NCBI RefSeq assembly: GCF_001613045.1
Contig: NZ_BDBP01000077.1
Span: 1-50,343 of the forward strand
From: Nocardia lijiangensis NBRC 108240
GTDB taxonomy: Bacteria > Actinomycetota > Actinomycetes > Mycobacteriales > Mycobacteriaceae
Reading direction: 5' to 3'
Length of the DNA: 50,343 nucleotides
Below are positions 8,806-15,815 of the stretch, piece by piece (the first letter of the stretch is position 1; each line of letters opens with the position of its first letter). The translations under genes were made by a program, and so were the position numbers. The notes under the pieces are model-generated. The model was not told the origin of the DNA. It searched no databases and saw only the letters and a program-made list of their open reading frames with translations.

Positions 8806-9051
8806 TCAGAAGATGAAGCCGGCGACGAGGCCGATCAGGGCCAGCGCCTCGGTGAACGCGATGCCGAGGAACATGTTGGTACGGATCGTGCCCTGCAGCT
8901 CGGGCTGACGGGCGATACCCTCGATCGCCTTACCGACGACGATGCCGACGCCGATGCCCGGGCCGATGGCGGCCAGGCCGTAGCCGACGGCGCCGAGGCC
9001 CTTCAGCGTCGACTCGGTGGCAGCTTCCTGGGCCAGGTACGAGAGGCTCAT
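8806..9051 (-). CDS. atpE: F1Fo-ATP synthase subunit c
   Basis: The proton-carrying ring subunit, 81 aa, forms a two-helix hairpin. The Gly/Ala-rich first helix (GAVGYGLAAIGPGIGVGIVVG), the polar loop ARQPE and the second helix with the ion-binding Glu68 (IAFTEALALIG) are all present. The residues around Glu68 differ from mycobacterial subunit c, where the segment VEAAYFI forms part of the bedaquiline site. A GAAAGGGAAAG-rich Shine-Dalgarno region precedes the ATG. Confidence 0.97.
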   Translation of the reverse strand: MSLSYLAQEAATESTLKGLGAVGYGLAAIGPGIGVGIVVGKAIEGIARQPELQGTIRTNMFLGIAFTEALALIGLVAGFIF

Positions 9052-9126
9052 GAGTCTTCTTTCCCTTTCTGTTGCTCACCCGCCGGTTGGCGCGGTGTAG
9101 CAGGTCTCCGGTGATTGGTAGTTCGG

Positions 9127-9978
9127 TCAGTGAGAATCTGCGTGCTCGGCGAGGCCGATGTACACGGCGGTCAGCAGCGCGAACACGTAGGCCTGCAGGA
9201 AGATGACCAGCATCTCGAACAAGGTGAACCCGAGTCCCGCGAGCAGCGAGAACGGCGAGAACACCTTCATCCACGCGGTGGCGTCGAACAGGAAGAACCA
9301 GGTCGCGCTGAAGAACAGCACCAGCATGATGTGGCCGGCCAGCATGTTCGCCATGAGTCGGACGGTCAGCGTGAACGGGCGCAGGATGAAGGTCGAGACG
9401 AACTCGATCGGAATCAGCAGGACGTGCAGCGCGGGCGGCACGTTCGGCACCACGATGCTGCTGCGCATGTAGGTGAGGAATCCGTACTTCCTGATGCCCA
9501 CGTAGTTGAACGCGACGTAGGCGATCGCAGCCAGCACCAGCGGCATGCCGATCCGGGCGTTCGAGGAGATGTTCAAGCCCGGAATGATGCCGGAGAAGTT
9601 CAGAAAGAGGACCGTGAAGAAGATCGTCGCGATCAGCGGGAAGAACTTGCGTCCGGTCTCCTTGCCGAGAACCTCTTCCGCAATCTGCTCCTTGACGAAG
9701 ACCAGCCCGATTTCGGCGACATTCTGTAGGCCGCGCGGAATGATTCGGGGACTCCGGAAGGCCAGCAGCATGACGGCGACGAGCACGGCGGTCATGATCA
9801 GCCGGACCAGCATCAAACGATCGAGTTCGAACGGCGTTCCCTCGAACAGCAAAGCTGGAGGGAAGAAGTCGGTTAGCGACGGCGCGTGGAACTCACCCGC
9901 CGCCAAAGTGGTGACGCTCAGCGTTCTCTCCCGTGTTCGGGCCGCGGGTACGGTCATTCCCGCGGTTCGATCGGACAT
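9127..9978 (-). CDS. atpB: F1Fo-ATP synthase subunit a
   Basis: The Fo stator subunit that forms the proton half-channels, up to 283 aa with five to six membrane helices. The essential Arg is in the helix around RPFTLTVRLMANMLAGH. The start is uncertain: the ATG at 9978 has no visible Shine-Dalgarno, and an in-frame ATG at 9957 (MTVPAARTR) is equally possible. The residues before LAAGEFHAP look dispensable. It is the first gene of the atp synthase cluster proper, 244 bp after the AtpI-like gene. Confidence 0.95.
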   Translation of the reverse strand: MSDRTAGMTVPAARTRERTLSVTTLAAGEFHAPSLTDFFPPALLFEGTPFELDRLMLVRLIMTAVLVAVMLLAFRSPRIIPRGLQNVAEIGLVFVKEQIAEEVLGKETGRKFFPLIATIFFTVLFLNFSGIIPGLNISSNARIGMPLVLAAIAYVAFNYVGIRKYGFLTYMRSSIVVPNVPPALHVLLIPIEFVSTFILRPFTLTVRLMANMLAGHIMLVLFFSATWFFLFDATAWMKVFSPFSLLAGLGFTLFEMLVIFLQAYVFALLTAVYIGLAEHADSH

Positions 9979-10137
9979 TGACGATCAATTGGGTCGACTC
10001 AGGTCGGCTCGAAATTCGTCAGCAGCTGCGCGGCAATCCCGCTCGGGCGGCGTCTGTACGTGTGTCGGCGACATCGTCGACATGCAGAACCGGAACCCTC
10101 GGAGCCCGGCACGGCAGTAAGCATAGCGTTACTCGGA

Positions 10138-10154
10138 GGGATCTGGGTGATCCC
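10138..10154 (-). promoter_or_regulatory. Hairpin in the atpB leader region
   Basis: A perfect inverted repeat GGGATC/GATCCC with a 5-nt loop, extended by GAGGG/CCCTC with a bulge, lies between the AtpI-like gene and atpB. There is no U tract. It could attenuate read-through from wecA-atpI into atpB or serve as a weak terminator; the sequence does not decide. Confidence 0.4.
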
Positions 10155-10173
10155 CCCTCGCTTGGTCACTTGC

Positions 10174-10191
10174 TTACCAACACTTTACCAA
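10174..10191 (-). promoter_or_regulatory. Paired TTGGTAA direct repeats upstream of atpB
   Basis: Two copies of TTGGTAA on the minus strand (10185-10191 and 10174-10180) are separated by 4 bp, giving an 11-bp, one-helical-turn phasing typical of a regulator binding to one face of DNA. They lie about 200 bp upstream of the atpB start in a 244-bp gap. The binding factor is unknown to me. Confidence 0.4.
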
Positions 10192-10222
10192 GTTATCTAC
10201 GACGCTGTGTAGGGGGGTGAAG

Positions 10223-10681
10223 TCATTCCTGTTCGGGAGCCGGATCCGGGTCGCCCGCGGTGGTCGAGACATACGGAACCTTCTGTCGCAGAACGCCGTA
10301 CGTCTCGGCGCCGAGCACGATGATCAGGGAGCCGATGACGGTCAGGAACAGCGCGACCCGGTTGTAGAAATCGAACTGGTTCAGCACCCCGACTGCGATG
10401 AGCACCAGCAGCACCTTGCCTACCCAGCTGGCCAGCATGACCAGGCCCGCTGTGCTCGGAGGCAGCTTCGCGCCGAACAGCACGACCGCCGCCGTGGTGA
10501 GGATGAACACCCCGCCGATGGCCGCGCCGAGCAACGCGCCCCACAACCCTGGCAGGCCGGCGACGGCGGTCGCGATCGCGGCGCTCACGACCACCAGAAC
10601 CGCCAGTCCGATGAGGCCGTAGCGCAGCGCCGACTTCAGCGGCGCGTCGGGACCGGGGATCGGTTTCGGAGTGAAGCTCAC
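10223..10681 (-). CDS. AtpI-like small membrane protein (ATP synthase accessory)
   Basis: A 152-residue integral membrane protein with four predicted helices (about residues 18-38, 43-64, 76-98 and 106-128) and a polar, acidic C-terminus. Its position just before atpB matches the mycobacterial Rv1303-type gene, thought to be an AtpI counterpart that helps assemble the c-ring; that role is inferred from position. The GTG start at 10681 lies 11 bp after the wecA stop. A longer reading frame from 10729 would overlap wecA and is not needed. Confidence 0.8.
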   Translation of the reverse strand: MSFTPKPIPGPDAPLKSALRYGLIGLAVLVVVSAAIATAVAGLPGLWGALLGAAIGGVFILTTAAVVLFGAKLPPSTAGLVMLASWVGKVLLVLIAVGVLNQFDFYNRVALFLTVIGSLIIVLGAETYGVLRQKVPYVSTTAGDPDPAPEQE

Positions 10682-10691
10682 GAGTGCGACT

Positions 10692-11867
10692 TTACTCAGA
10701 CGCCTGGCGCTCGGCCGCCGGCTCCCCACGCCGCAGCCCCGGAACGGCGGTCACGACGAGCGCGAAGACGAGCCCCGCGGCCATCAGCAGCACCACGATT
10801 CGACGGTCCATCAACGAGGTCCCGACGGCGCCGAATGCGAGCACGCCGACCCACAAATAGATCAGCAGCACGACGCGTCGATGGGAATGGCCGATCTGCA
10901 GCAAACGGTGGTGCAGGTGCATTTTGTCGGGAGTGGAGAAACTCACTCCGGCGCGCACTCGGCGCACGATCGCCAGCAGCAGATCCAGCACCGGAATGAA
11001 CATCACCGCACCGACCAACAGCAGCGGTGAAAGCAGACCGACGATGTCGCGCGGACCATAGCCTTGCAGGGGAATTCGACCCGATGCGCCGGTGGATACC
11101 GAGGCCAGCATCAAGCCGATCAGCATCGAGCCCGAGTCGCCCATGAATATCCGGGCGGGCTGGAAATTGTGCGGCAGAAATCCCGCGCACGCCCCGGCGA
11201 GCGCCGCCGCCAGCAGCGCGGGCGGATAGGTGTTCACGTCGCCGCCCTGCTCGTAGAGCAACCCCACGGAGAACACGAAAACGGCCGCCGCGCAGATGAA
11301 GCCGAGCCCTGCTGCGAGACCGTCCAGGCCGTCGACGAAGTTCATGGCGTTGATCAGCGTCACCGCCACCGCCACGGTCACCAGACCGCCCTGTAGGGCG
11401 TCGAGCACCACGGTGGAATTGTTGAAGGGGTTGTAGATGACGTACCAGCTCAGCCCCATCACGGCCATGACGCCTGCCGCCGTCACCTGGCCCGCGAATT
11501 TGGTCAGCGCGTCCAAGCCCCACCGGTCGTCGACGATGCCGACCACCACGATGATGGTGGCCGCCACCAGCACCGCGGGTATGTCGGGCGCGTAGTCGAA
11601 ACCGCGGCGCAGCGCGGGCAACTGGTGCGCGAAGAGCACCGCCGCCACCACGCCGATGTACATGCCGACGCCGCCCATCCGCGGGATCGGCTTGATGTGC
11701 ACGTCTCGCTCGCGCGGCACCGCCACCGCGCCGAACGCGATCGCGATCAACCGGATGCCGCCGGTGGCGAGGAAGGTCACCGTGGCCGAGATCAACAGGA
11801 CCAGCAGCAGCTCGCGCAGCGGAACGACCGAGCCCGAGCCGGAAATCGGAGCAATCGCCCGAATCAT
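10692..11867 (-). CDS. wecA: Undecaprenyl-phosphate GlcNAc-1-phosphate transferase WecA
   Basis: The protein moves GlcNAc-1-phosphate from UDP-GlcNAc to decaprenyl/undecaprenyl phosphate, the first step of the linkage unit that ties arabinogalactan to peptidoglycan. It has 391 aa with about eleven membrane helices. Family motifs are present: the VGIVDDRWGL aspartate pair, NAMNFVDGLDGLA, RIFMGDSGS and the C-terminal loop DKMHLHHRLLQIGHSHR. It lies 16 bp downstream of tsaC and is followed closely by the AtpI-like gene. Confidence 0.95.
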   Translation of the reverse strand: MIRAIAPISGSGSVVPLRELLLVLLISATVTFLATGGIRLIAIAFGAVAVPRERDVHIKPIPRMGGVGMYIGVVAAVLFAHQLPALRRGFDYAPDIPAVLVAATIIVVVGIVDDRWGLDALTKFAGQVTAAGVMAVMGLSWYVIYNPFNNSTVVLDALQGGLVTVAVAVTLINAMNFVDGLDGLAAGLGFICAAAVFVFSVGLLYEQGGDVNTYPPALLAAALAGACAGFLPHNFQPARIFMGDSGSMLIGLMLASVSTGASGRIPLQGYGPRDIVGLLSPLLLVGAVMFIPVLDLLLAIVRRVRAGVSFSTPDKMHLHHRLLQIGHSHRRVVLLIYLWVGVLAFGAVGTSLMDRRIVVLLMAAGLVFALVVTAVPGLRRGEPAAERQASE

Positions 11868-11883
11868 GCGACCTTTCTCCCGC

Positions 11884-12549
11884 TCACCGCGCGGGACTGT
11901 TGGTCAGCTCGTCCGGCGACATGCCGAGCACCTCGGCGATCTCGGCCACCGGGATCGCGCCCTCGCGCAGCACGCGCGGCTGGTCCGCGGTGAGATCCAC
12001 GATGGTGGAGGCGACCGCGTGCGCGGCGGGACCGCCGTCGAGATACACGCCGACCAGGCTGCCGAGCTGCTCGCGCGCCTCGGCGGCGGTCGTGGCGGGC
12101 GGCTGACCCGAGACGTTGGCGCTGGACACCGCCAGCGGGCCCACCTCGCGCAGCAGATCCAGCGCCACCGGGTGCAACGGCATCCGCAGCATTACCGTGC
12201 CGCGCGTGTCACCGAGATCCCACGCCAGCGAAGGCGCTTGCTGCACAACGAGACTCAGACCACCCGGCCAGAACGCACGGATCAGCTCGCGCGCCTGCGG
12301 GCGCACCGAGAAGACCAGTCCGTCGATCGTGTGCCACGACCCGACCAGCACCGGCACCGGCATGTCCCTGCCGCGGCGCTTGGCCGCAAGCAGCTCGCTC
12401 ACCGCGGTGGAATCGAAAGCATCGGCCGCCAAGCCGTACAACGTGTCGGTGGGCATCACCACCAGCCGCCCGGACTTCAAGGCGCTGGTCGCTGCGGACA
12501 GTCCGGCGGCGCGCGAGTCGGGATCCGCGCAGTCGTAGACGGTACTCAC
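11884..12549 (-). CDS. tsaC: L-threonylcarbamoyladenylate synthase (TsaC/Sua5)
   Basis: The enzyme makes threonylcarbamoyl-AMP from threonine, bicarbonate and ATP for t6A37 modification of ANN-decoding tRNAs. The YrdC-fold signature MPTDTLYGLAADAF and the KRRGRDMPVPVLVGS segment are clear. At about 221 aa it is close to the short TsaC length and lacks the Sua5 C-terminal domain. The GTG at 12549 gives the family-like start STVYDCADP; an ATG three codons upstream (12558) is the alternative. It lies between prmC and wecA. Confidence 0.93.
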   Translation of the reverse strand: MSTVYDCADPDSRAAGLSAATSALKSGRLVVMPTDTLYGLAADAFDSTAVSELLAAKRRGRDMPVPVLVGSWHTIDGLVFSVRPQARELIRAFWPGGLSLVVQQAPSLAWDLGDTRGTVMLRMPLHPVALDLLREVGPLAVSSANVSGQPPATTAAEAREQLGSLVGVYLDGGPAAHAVASTIVDLTADQPRVLREGAIPVAEIAEVLGMSPDELTNSPAR

Positions 12550-12583
12550 GGCCCCCATCCTGGCACATGGGGCAGGTGGGGCA

Positions 12584-13441
12584 TCAGGTGCGGGTGGCGA
12601 CTACGAAGCGGGGTTTGCCTGCTAGGTCGGGGTGTTCGACGACATCGATGAAATCGCCGGTGGTGGTGAGGAGGGCGGCGAGGGCGGAGCCGTTGGTGTC
12701 GTCGTGCTCGATGGCCGTCGCGCCGCCAGGACGCAGCAGGCGGGAGATGTTGGGCACCATCCGGCGGATGACGTCCAATCCGTCCTGGCCGCCGAACAGC
12801 GCCAGGTGCGGATCGTGGTCGGCGACCTCGGGGTCGAGCACCGCGCCCTCGGGGATGTAGGGCGGGTTGGACAGCAGCAGGTCGACGCGGCCGTTCAGAT
12901 CGGTGAGCAGGTCGGGGTCGGTGACGTCGTCGGCATACAGGGTGATCGGGGTGTCGCCGTCGGCGATGCGATCGTCGGCGTTGCGGCGGGCCCATTGCAG
13001 GGCGGGCGGGTCTATCTCGATCGCGTGCACTTGGACGTCGGGCCGCGCGTGGGCCACCGCCAGCGCGAGCGCTCCCGAACCCGTGCAGAAATCGATGACG
13101 ATCGGCTGGTGATCGTGCGGCAGCGTCTCCAAATAGGCCAGCGCCCAAGCGAAGAGCAACTCGGTCTCCGGTCGCGGCACGAAGACGCCGGGGCCGACCG
13201 CGAGATCGATCTCCCCCATCGCGGCGACGCCGGTCAGATGCTGCAGCGGAACACGCTTGGCCCGGCGGTCCACCAGCGCGCGGTAGTCCGCGACCAGTCC
13301 CGGGTCCACCAGTGGCACCAACGCCAGACGAGTCCGCTCGACCCCGAGCAGGTGCGCGGCGAGCTGCTCGGCGTCCGCCCGCGGACTCGGCACGCCCGCC
13401 GCCCGCAGCACTTCCGTGGCTTCGTTGATCACCGAACGCAT
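12584..13441 (-). CDS. prmC: Release factor glutamine methyltransferase PrmC
   Basis: PrmC methylates the Gln of the GGQ motif in peptide-chain release factors with S-adenosylmethionine. The 285-aa protein has the N-terminal helical domain (INEATEVLRAAG), the SAM-binding FCTGSGALALAVA, and the substrate motif LLSNPPYIPEGA, in which NPPY binds the target Gln. The ATG at 13441 gives a family-like N-terminus; a longer frame from 13489 adds an unrelated stretch. Its substrate gene prfA lies directly upstream. Confidence 0.95.
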   Translation of the reverse strand: MRSVINEATEVLRAAGVPSPRADAEQLAAHLLGVERTRLALVPLVDPGLVADYRALVDRRAKRVPLQHLTGVAAMGEIDLAVGPGVFVPRPETELLFAWALAYLETLPHDHQPIVIDFCTGSGALALAVAHARPDVQVHAIEIDPPALQWARRNADDRIADGDTPITLYADDVTDPDLLTDLNGRVDLLLSNPPYIPEGAVLDPEVADHDPHLALFGGQDGLDVIRRMVPNISRLLRPGGATAIEHDDTNGSALAALLTTTGDFIDVVEHPDLAGKPRFVVATRT

Positions 13442-13572
13442 AGACACTCGACCCACCACCCCACTCTCGCCGATTTCCGATGCGGCCATTGTTCACTTCC
13501 TGGAATCGGGGCCTCGCAGATCTGCCGTCCGCCACGCAGAGGTTCTACGCGGGCGCGAGCTGTGTGCGAGAC

Positions 13573-14643
13573 CTACTCGGCCGCCATGCGAGCCTCGCGG
13601 TCGGCCTTGCCGAGGGCGTCGAGGAGGGCGTCGAGGTCGCCGTCCAGGACCGCGTCGAGGTTGTGGGATTTGAAGCCGATGCGGTGATCGGTGATCCGGT
13701 TCTCCGGGAAGTTGTAGGTGCGGATACGTTCGGAACGGTCCACGGTGCGGATCTGGCTGGCGCGACCGGCCGCGGCCTCCTGATCGGCCTGCTCCTCGGC
13801 CAGCGCCTGGAGGCGCGCCGCGAGCACCTGCATGGCGCGGGCCTTGTTCTGCAGCTGCGAGCGTTCGTTCTGGCAGGTCACGACGATGCCGGAGGGCAGG
13901 TGCGTGATGCGGACGGCCGAGTCGGTGGTGTTGACGCCCTGACCGCCCTTGCCGGACGAGCGGTAGACATCGATGCGCAGATCGGATTCGTCGATCTGCA
14001 CCTCCTCGACCTCGTCGGGCTCCGGGTAGATGAGCACGCCCGCGGCCGAGGTGTGGATGCGGCCCTGCGATTCGGTCACCGGGACGCGCTGCACCCGGTG
14101 CACGCCGCCTTCGAACTTGAATCGCGACCACACTCCGTCGCGCGCGGCGTCGCGGCTCTTGATGGCCAGTGTCGCGTCCTTGTATCCGCCCAGGTCGGAG
14201 AAGGTGGCGCCGAGCACCTCGACCTTCCAGCCGTGCCGCTCGGCGTAGCGGATGTACATGCGGGCCAGATCGGCGGCGAACAGCGCCGACTCCTCGCCGC
14301 CCTCGCCGGACTTCACTTCGAGCACGACGTCGTCGCCGTCGTGCGGGTCGCGCGGGGCGAGCAGGTCGGCCAGCGCCTGCTCCAGCTCCTCCACCTGACG
14401 CCGCAGATCGGGAATCTCGGCCGCGAAGGCCGGGTCGTCGTCGGCCAGTTCCTGCGCGGCGGCCAGATCGTCGTGCGCGGTCTTGAGCTTGTTGTAGGTG
14501 GCCATGACCGGGGCGAGCTCGGCGAACCGCTTGCCGACGCGGCGCGCGGCGCCCGGATCGTTGTGCAGCGCCGGATCGGCCAGCTGCGTTTCGAGTCCCG
14601 CGTGCTCGGCCAGAATGTCGTCGATCGCGGACGGCTGCGTCAT
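13573..14643 (-). CDS. prfA: Peptide chain release factor 1
   Basis: RF1 reads UAA and UAG and triggers peptide release. The 356-aa protein carries the codon-recognition tripeptide PVT (HRVQRVPVTESQGRIHTS, the PxT type of RF1) and the catalytic GGQ (SSGKGGQGVNTTDS). The ATG at 14643 has a good Shine-Dalgarno AGAAGGA at about 7-nt spacing, which settles the start over one 14 codons upstream. Confidence 0.97.
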   Translation of the reverse strand: MTQPSAIDDILAEHAGLETQLADPALHNDPGAARRVGKRFAELAPVMATYNKLKTAHDDLAAAQELADDDPAFAAEIPDLRRQVEELEQALADLLAPRDPHDGDDVVLEVKSGEGGEESALFAADLARMYIRYAERHGWKVEVLGATFSDLGGYKDATLAIKSRDAARDGVWSRFKFEGGVHRVQRVPVTESQGRIHTSAAGVLIYPEPDEVEEVQIDESDLRIDVYRSSGKGGQGVNTTDSAVRITHLPSGIVVTCQNERSQLQNKARAMQVLAARLQALAEEQADQEAAAGRASQIRTVDRSERIRTYNFPENRITDHRIGFKSHNLDAVLDGDLDALLDALGKADREARMAAE

Positions 14644-14776
14644 GATGCTTCCTTCTCTCGGTTCCCGGCGGCGCCGGGTCGGCATTTCGCGTCATCCGGC
14701 GCTCGTGTCGAGGCACCGGGCCAACAAATGCACCGACGCCCGGCCTGCAGTGCAGAACCGGGCGTCGGCGAGGAAG

Positions 14777-15007
14777 CTACTTGGCGTCGGCCTTCTTGCC
14801 TGCACGCTTGCCGTAGCGGGCCTCGAAGCGGGCCACGCGACCACCGGTGTCCAGGATCTTCTGCTTGCCGGTGTAGAACGGGTGGCACTGCGAGCAGACC
14901 TCGACGGTGATGTGTCCCGACTCCTTGGTGCTGCGAGTCTGGAAGGTGTTGCCGCAACCACAGACCACCGTGGTGTCGACATACGTCGGGTGGATTCCTG
15001 CCTTCAT
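14777..15007 (-). CDS. rpmE: 50S ribosomal protein L31, zinc-binding type
   Basis: A 76-residue L31. Four cysteines (C16, C18, C38, C41; VCGCGN and CSQCHPF) form the zinc site, so this is the zinc-containing (C+) version, which many actinobacteria pair with a zinc-free paralogue elsewhere. The ATG at 15007 has a good Shine-Dalgarno, GAGAGGAC; the longer reading frame to 15436 is unsupported. It lies between rho and prfA, as in mycobacteria. Confidence 0.96.
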   Translation of the reverse strand: MKAGIHPTYVDTTVVCGCGNTFQTRSTKESGHITVEVCSQCHPFYTGKQKILDTGGRVARFEARYGKRAGKKADAK

Positions 15008-15250
15008 GGATGTCCTCTCGATATTGGTCGCCGGGTCGCCACGAGAGCGTGAACCGGAACCGACTAGGCGGGATTGTCTGCGGAACGCAGACGCACGGCG
15101 ATCCAGTATGCCAGAACCGCCACTACGCACCCAAAACACACCAGGCAACCATTTTGTTCCCTGATTCGTGTATCTAGGACAACCCGCAATCCACAGCACC
15201 CCCAGGAAGTCAGGGCACGCGGATTCTCGGCCCTTACGGAAGCCTCGAGT
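15008..15250. promoter_or_regulatory. Divergent gap between rpmE and a small membrane-protein gene
   Basis: Most of a 346-bp stretch without a gene. On the minus strand a possible rpmE promoter pairs TTGGGT with CATACT at 18-bp spacing, about 100 bp before the rpmE start. No tRNA, riboswitch or credible ORF is visible. The half near the plus-strand gene holds two perfect dyads, listed separately. Confidence 0.4.
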
Positions 15251-15268
15251 CGAGTAGTCCGCTACTCG
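15251..15268 (+). promoter_or_regulatory. Perfect 7-bp dyad CGAGTAG/CTACTCG
   Basis: CGAGTAG (15251-15257) and CTACTCG (15262-15268) form a perfect inverted repeat with the 4-nt centre TCCG, about 85 bp upstream of the membrane-protein start at 15354. It could be an operator or a hairpin in a leader transcript. Confidence 0.4.
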
Positions 15269-15275
15269 GGAAGGC

Positions 15276-15289
15276 GAACAGCACTGTTC
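15276..15289 (+). promoter_or_regulatory. Palindromic operator candidate GAACAG-CA-CTGTTC
   Basis: A perfect 6+2+6 palindrome about 65 bp upstream of the ATG at 15354. It resembles a LexA box in its outer GAAC/GTTC, but the spacing is six bases rather than four. A local regulator site is plausible; none is identified. Confidence 0.4.
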
Positions 15290-15353
15290 ATAGAGTTCGT
15301 AGGTGTCGAGTTCCCCCTGCACGTCGGCGTGCCGAGACAGAAAGGAGAACGGT

Positions 15354-15815
15354 ATGAACAGCCGAGTCGCCCTCGCGGTCTTCGTACTGTTGATTCTCAC
15401 TGTCACGGTGGGCTGGTTTGCGGCGCCCGAGCCCACGCAGCCCGCGGCCTACGCACCCGCCGACACGGTCGCCTACTCCGAGCGCTCCCCCGAGTCGGCC
15501 GGGGCGTCCGCGCCCGCGACGACGATGCTGTTCGCCTGCATGATCGTCGGCGCGGCCGCCATCGGCCTGACCTTCTTCCGCCCGTACACGCCGAAGGGGC
15601 CTCGCGATCGCGAAGCCCCTTCGGTGGCACGACTCGTGCTGTTACTCGTCCAGCGCGCCCGGCGCGGTCTTGCTGACCTGCATCAGGAACTCGAGGTTGT
15701 TCTTGGACTTCTTCAGACGGTCGATCAGCAGATCGATCGCCTGGTGCGAGTCCAGGCCCGACAGCACGCGGCGCAGCTTGTGCAGCACCGCCGCCTCGTC
15801 TGGGCTCAGCAGTAG
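15354..15815 (+). CDS. Small two-helix membrane protein whose frame runs into antisense rho
   Basis: The ATG at 15354 follows an excellent Shine-Dalgarno (AGAAAGGAGAA). The first 83 or so residues look real: a membrane helix (about residues 4-22, ALAVFVLLILTVTVGWF), a Pro/Ala-rich extracellular-type linker, a second helix (about 60-75, MLFACMIVGAAAIGLTFF), then RPYTPKG. GC-rich third positions persist to PKG and then fade as the frame crosses a terminator hairpin and 174 bp of antisense rho before a stop at 15815. The natural stop seems to have been lost or displaced. I do not recognise a family. Real start, uncertain end. Confidence 0.6.
   Translation: MNSRVALAVFVLLILTVTVGWFAAPEPTQPAAYAPADTVAYSERSPESAGASAPATTMLFACMIVGAAAIGLTFFRPYTPKGPRDREAPSVARLVLLLVQRARRGLADLHQELEVVLGLLQTVDQQIDRLVRVQARQHAAQLVQHRRLVWAQQ
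15596..15619. terminator. Bidirectional hairpin between rho and the membrane-protein gene
   Basis: GGGGC (15596-15600) pairs with GCCCC (15615-15619) around an inner TCGCGA/TCGCGA palindrome. In the rho (minus) transcript the one imperfect pair is a U-G wobble; in the plus transcript it is a C-A mismatch, so the hairpin should work better for rho. The run of Ts is short. It begins 22 bp past the rho stop. Confidence 0.65.

Noticed and set aside
12546..13535. A 329-codon frame overlapping prmC
   Set aside because: It is an Arg/Gly-rich shadow of prmC in another frame with no motif.
15276..15289. LexA/SOS box
   Set aside because: The GAAC and GTTC arms are six bases apart; the mycobacterial SOS box needs four.
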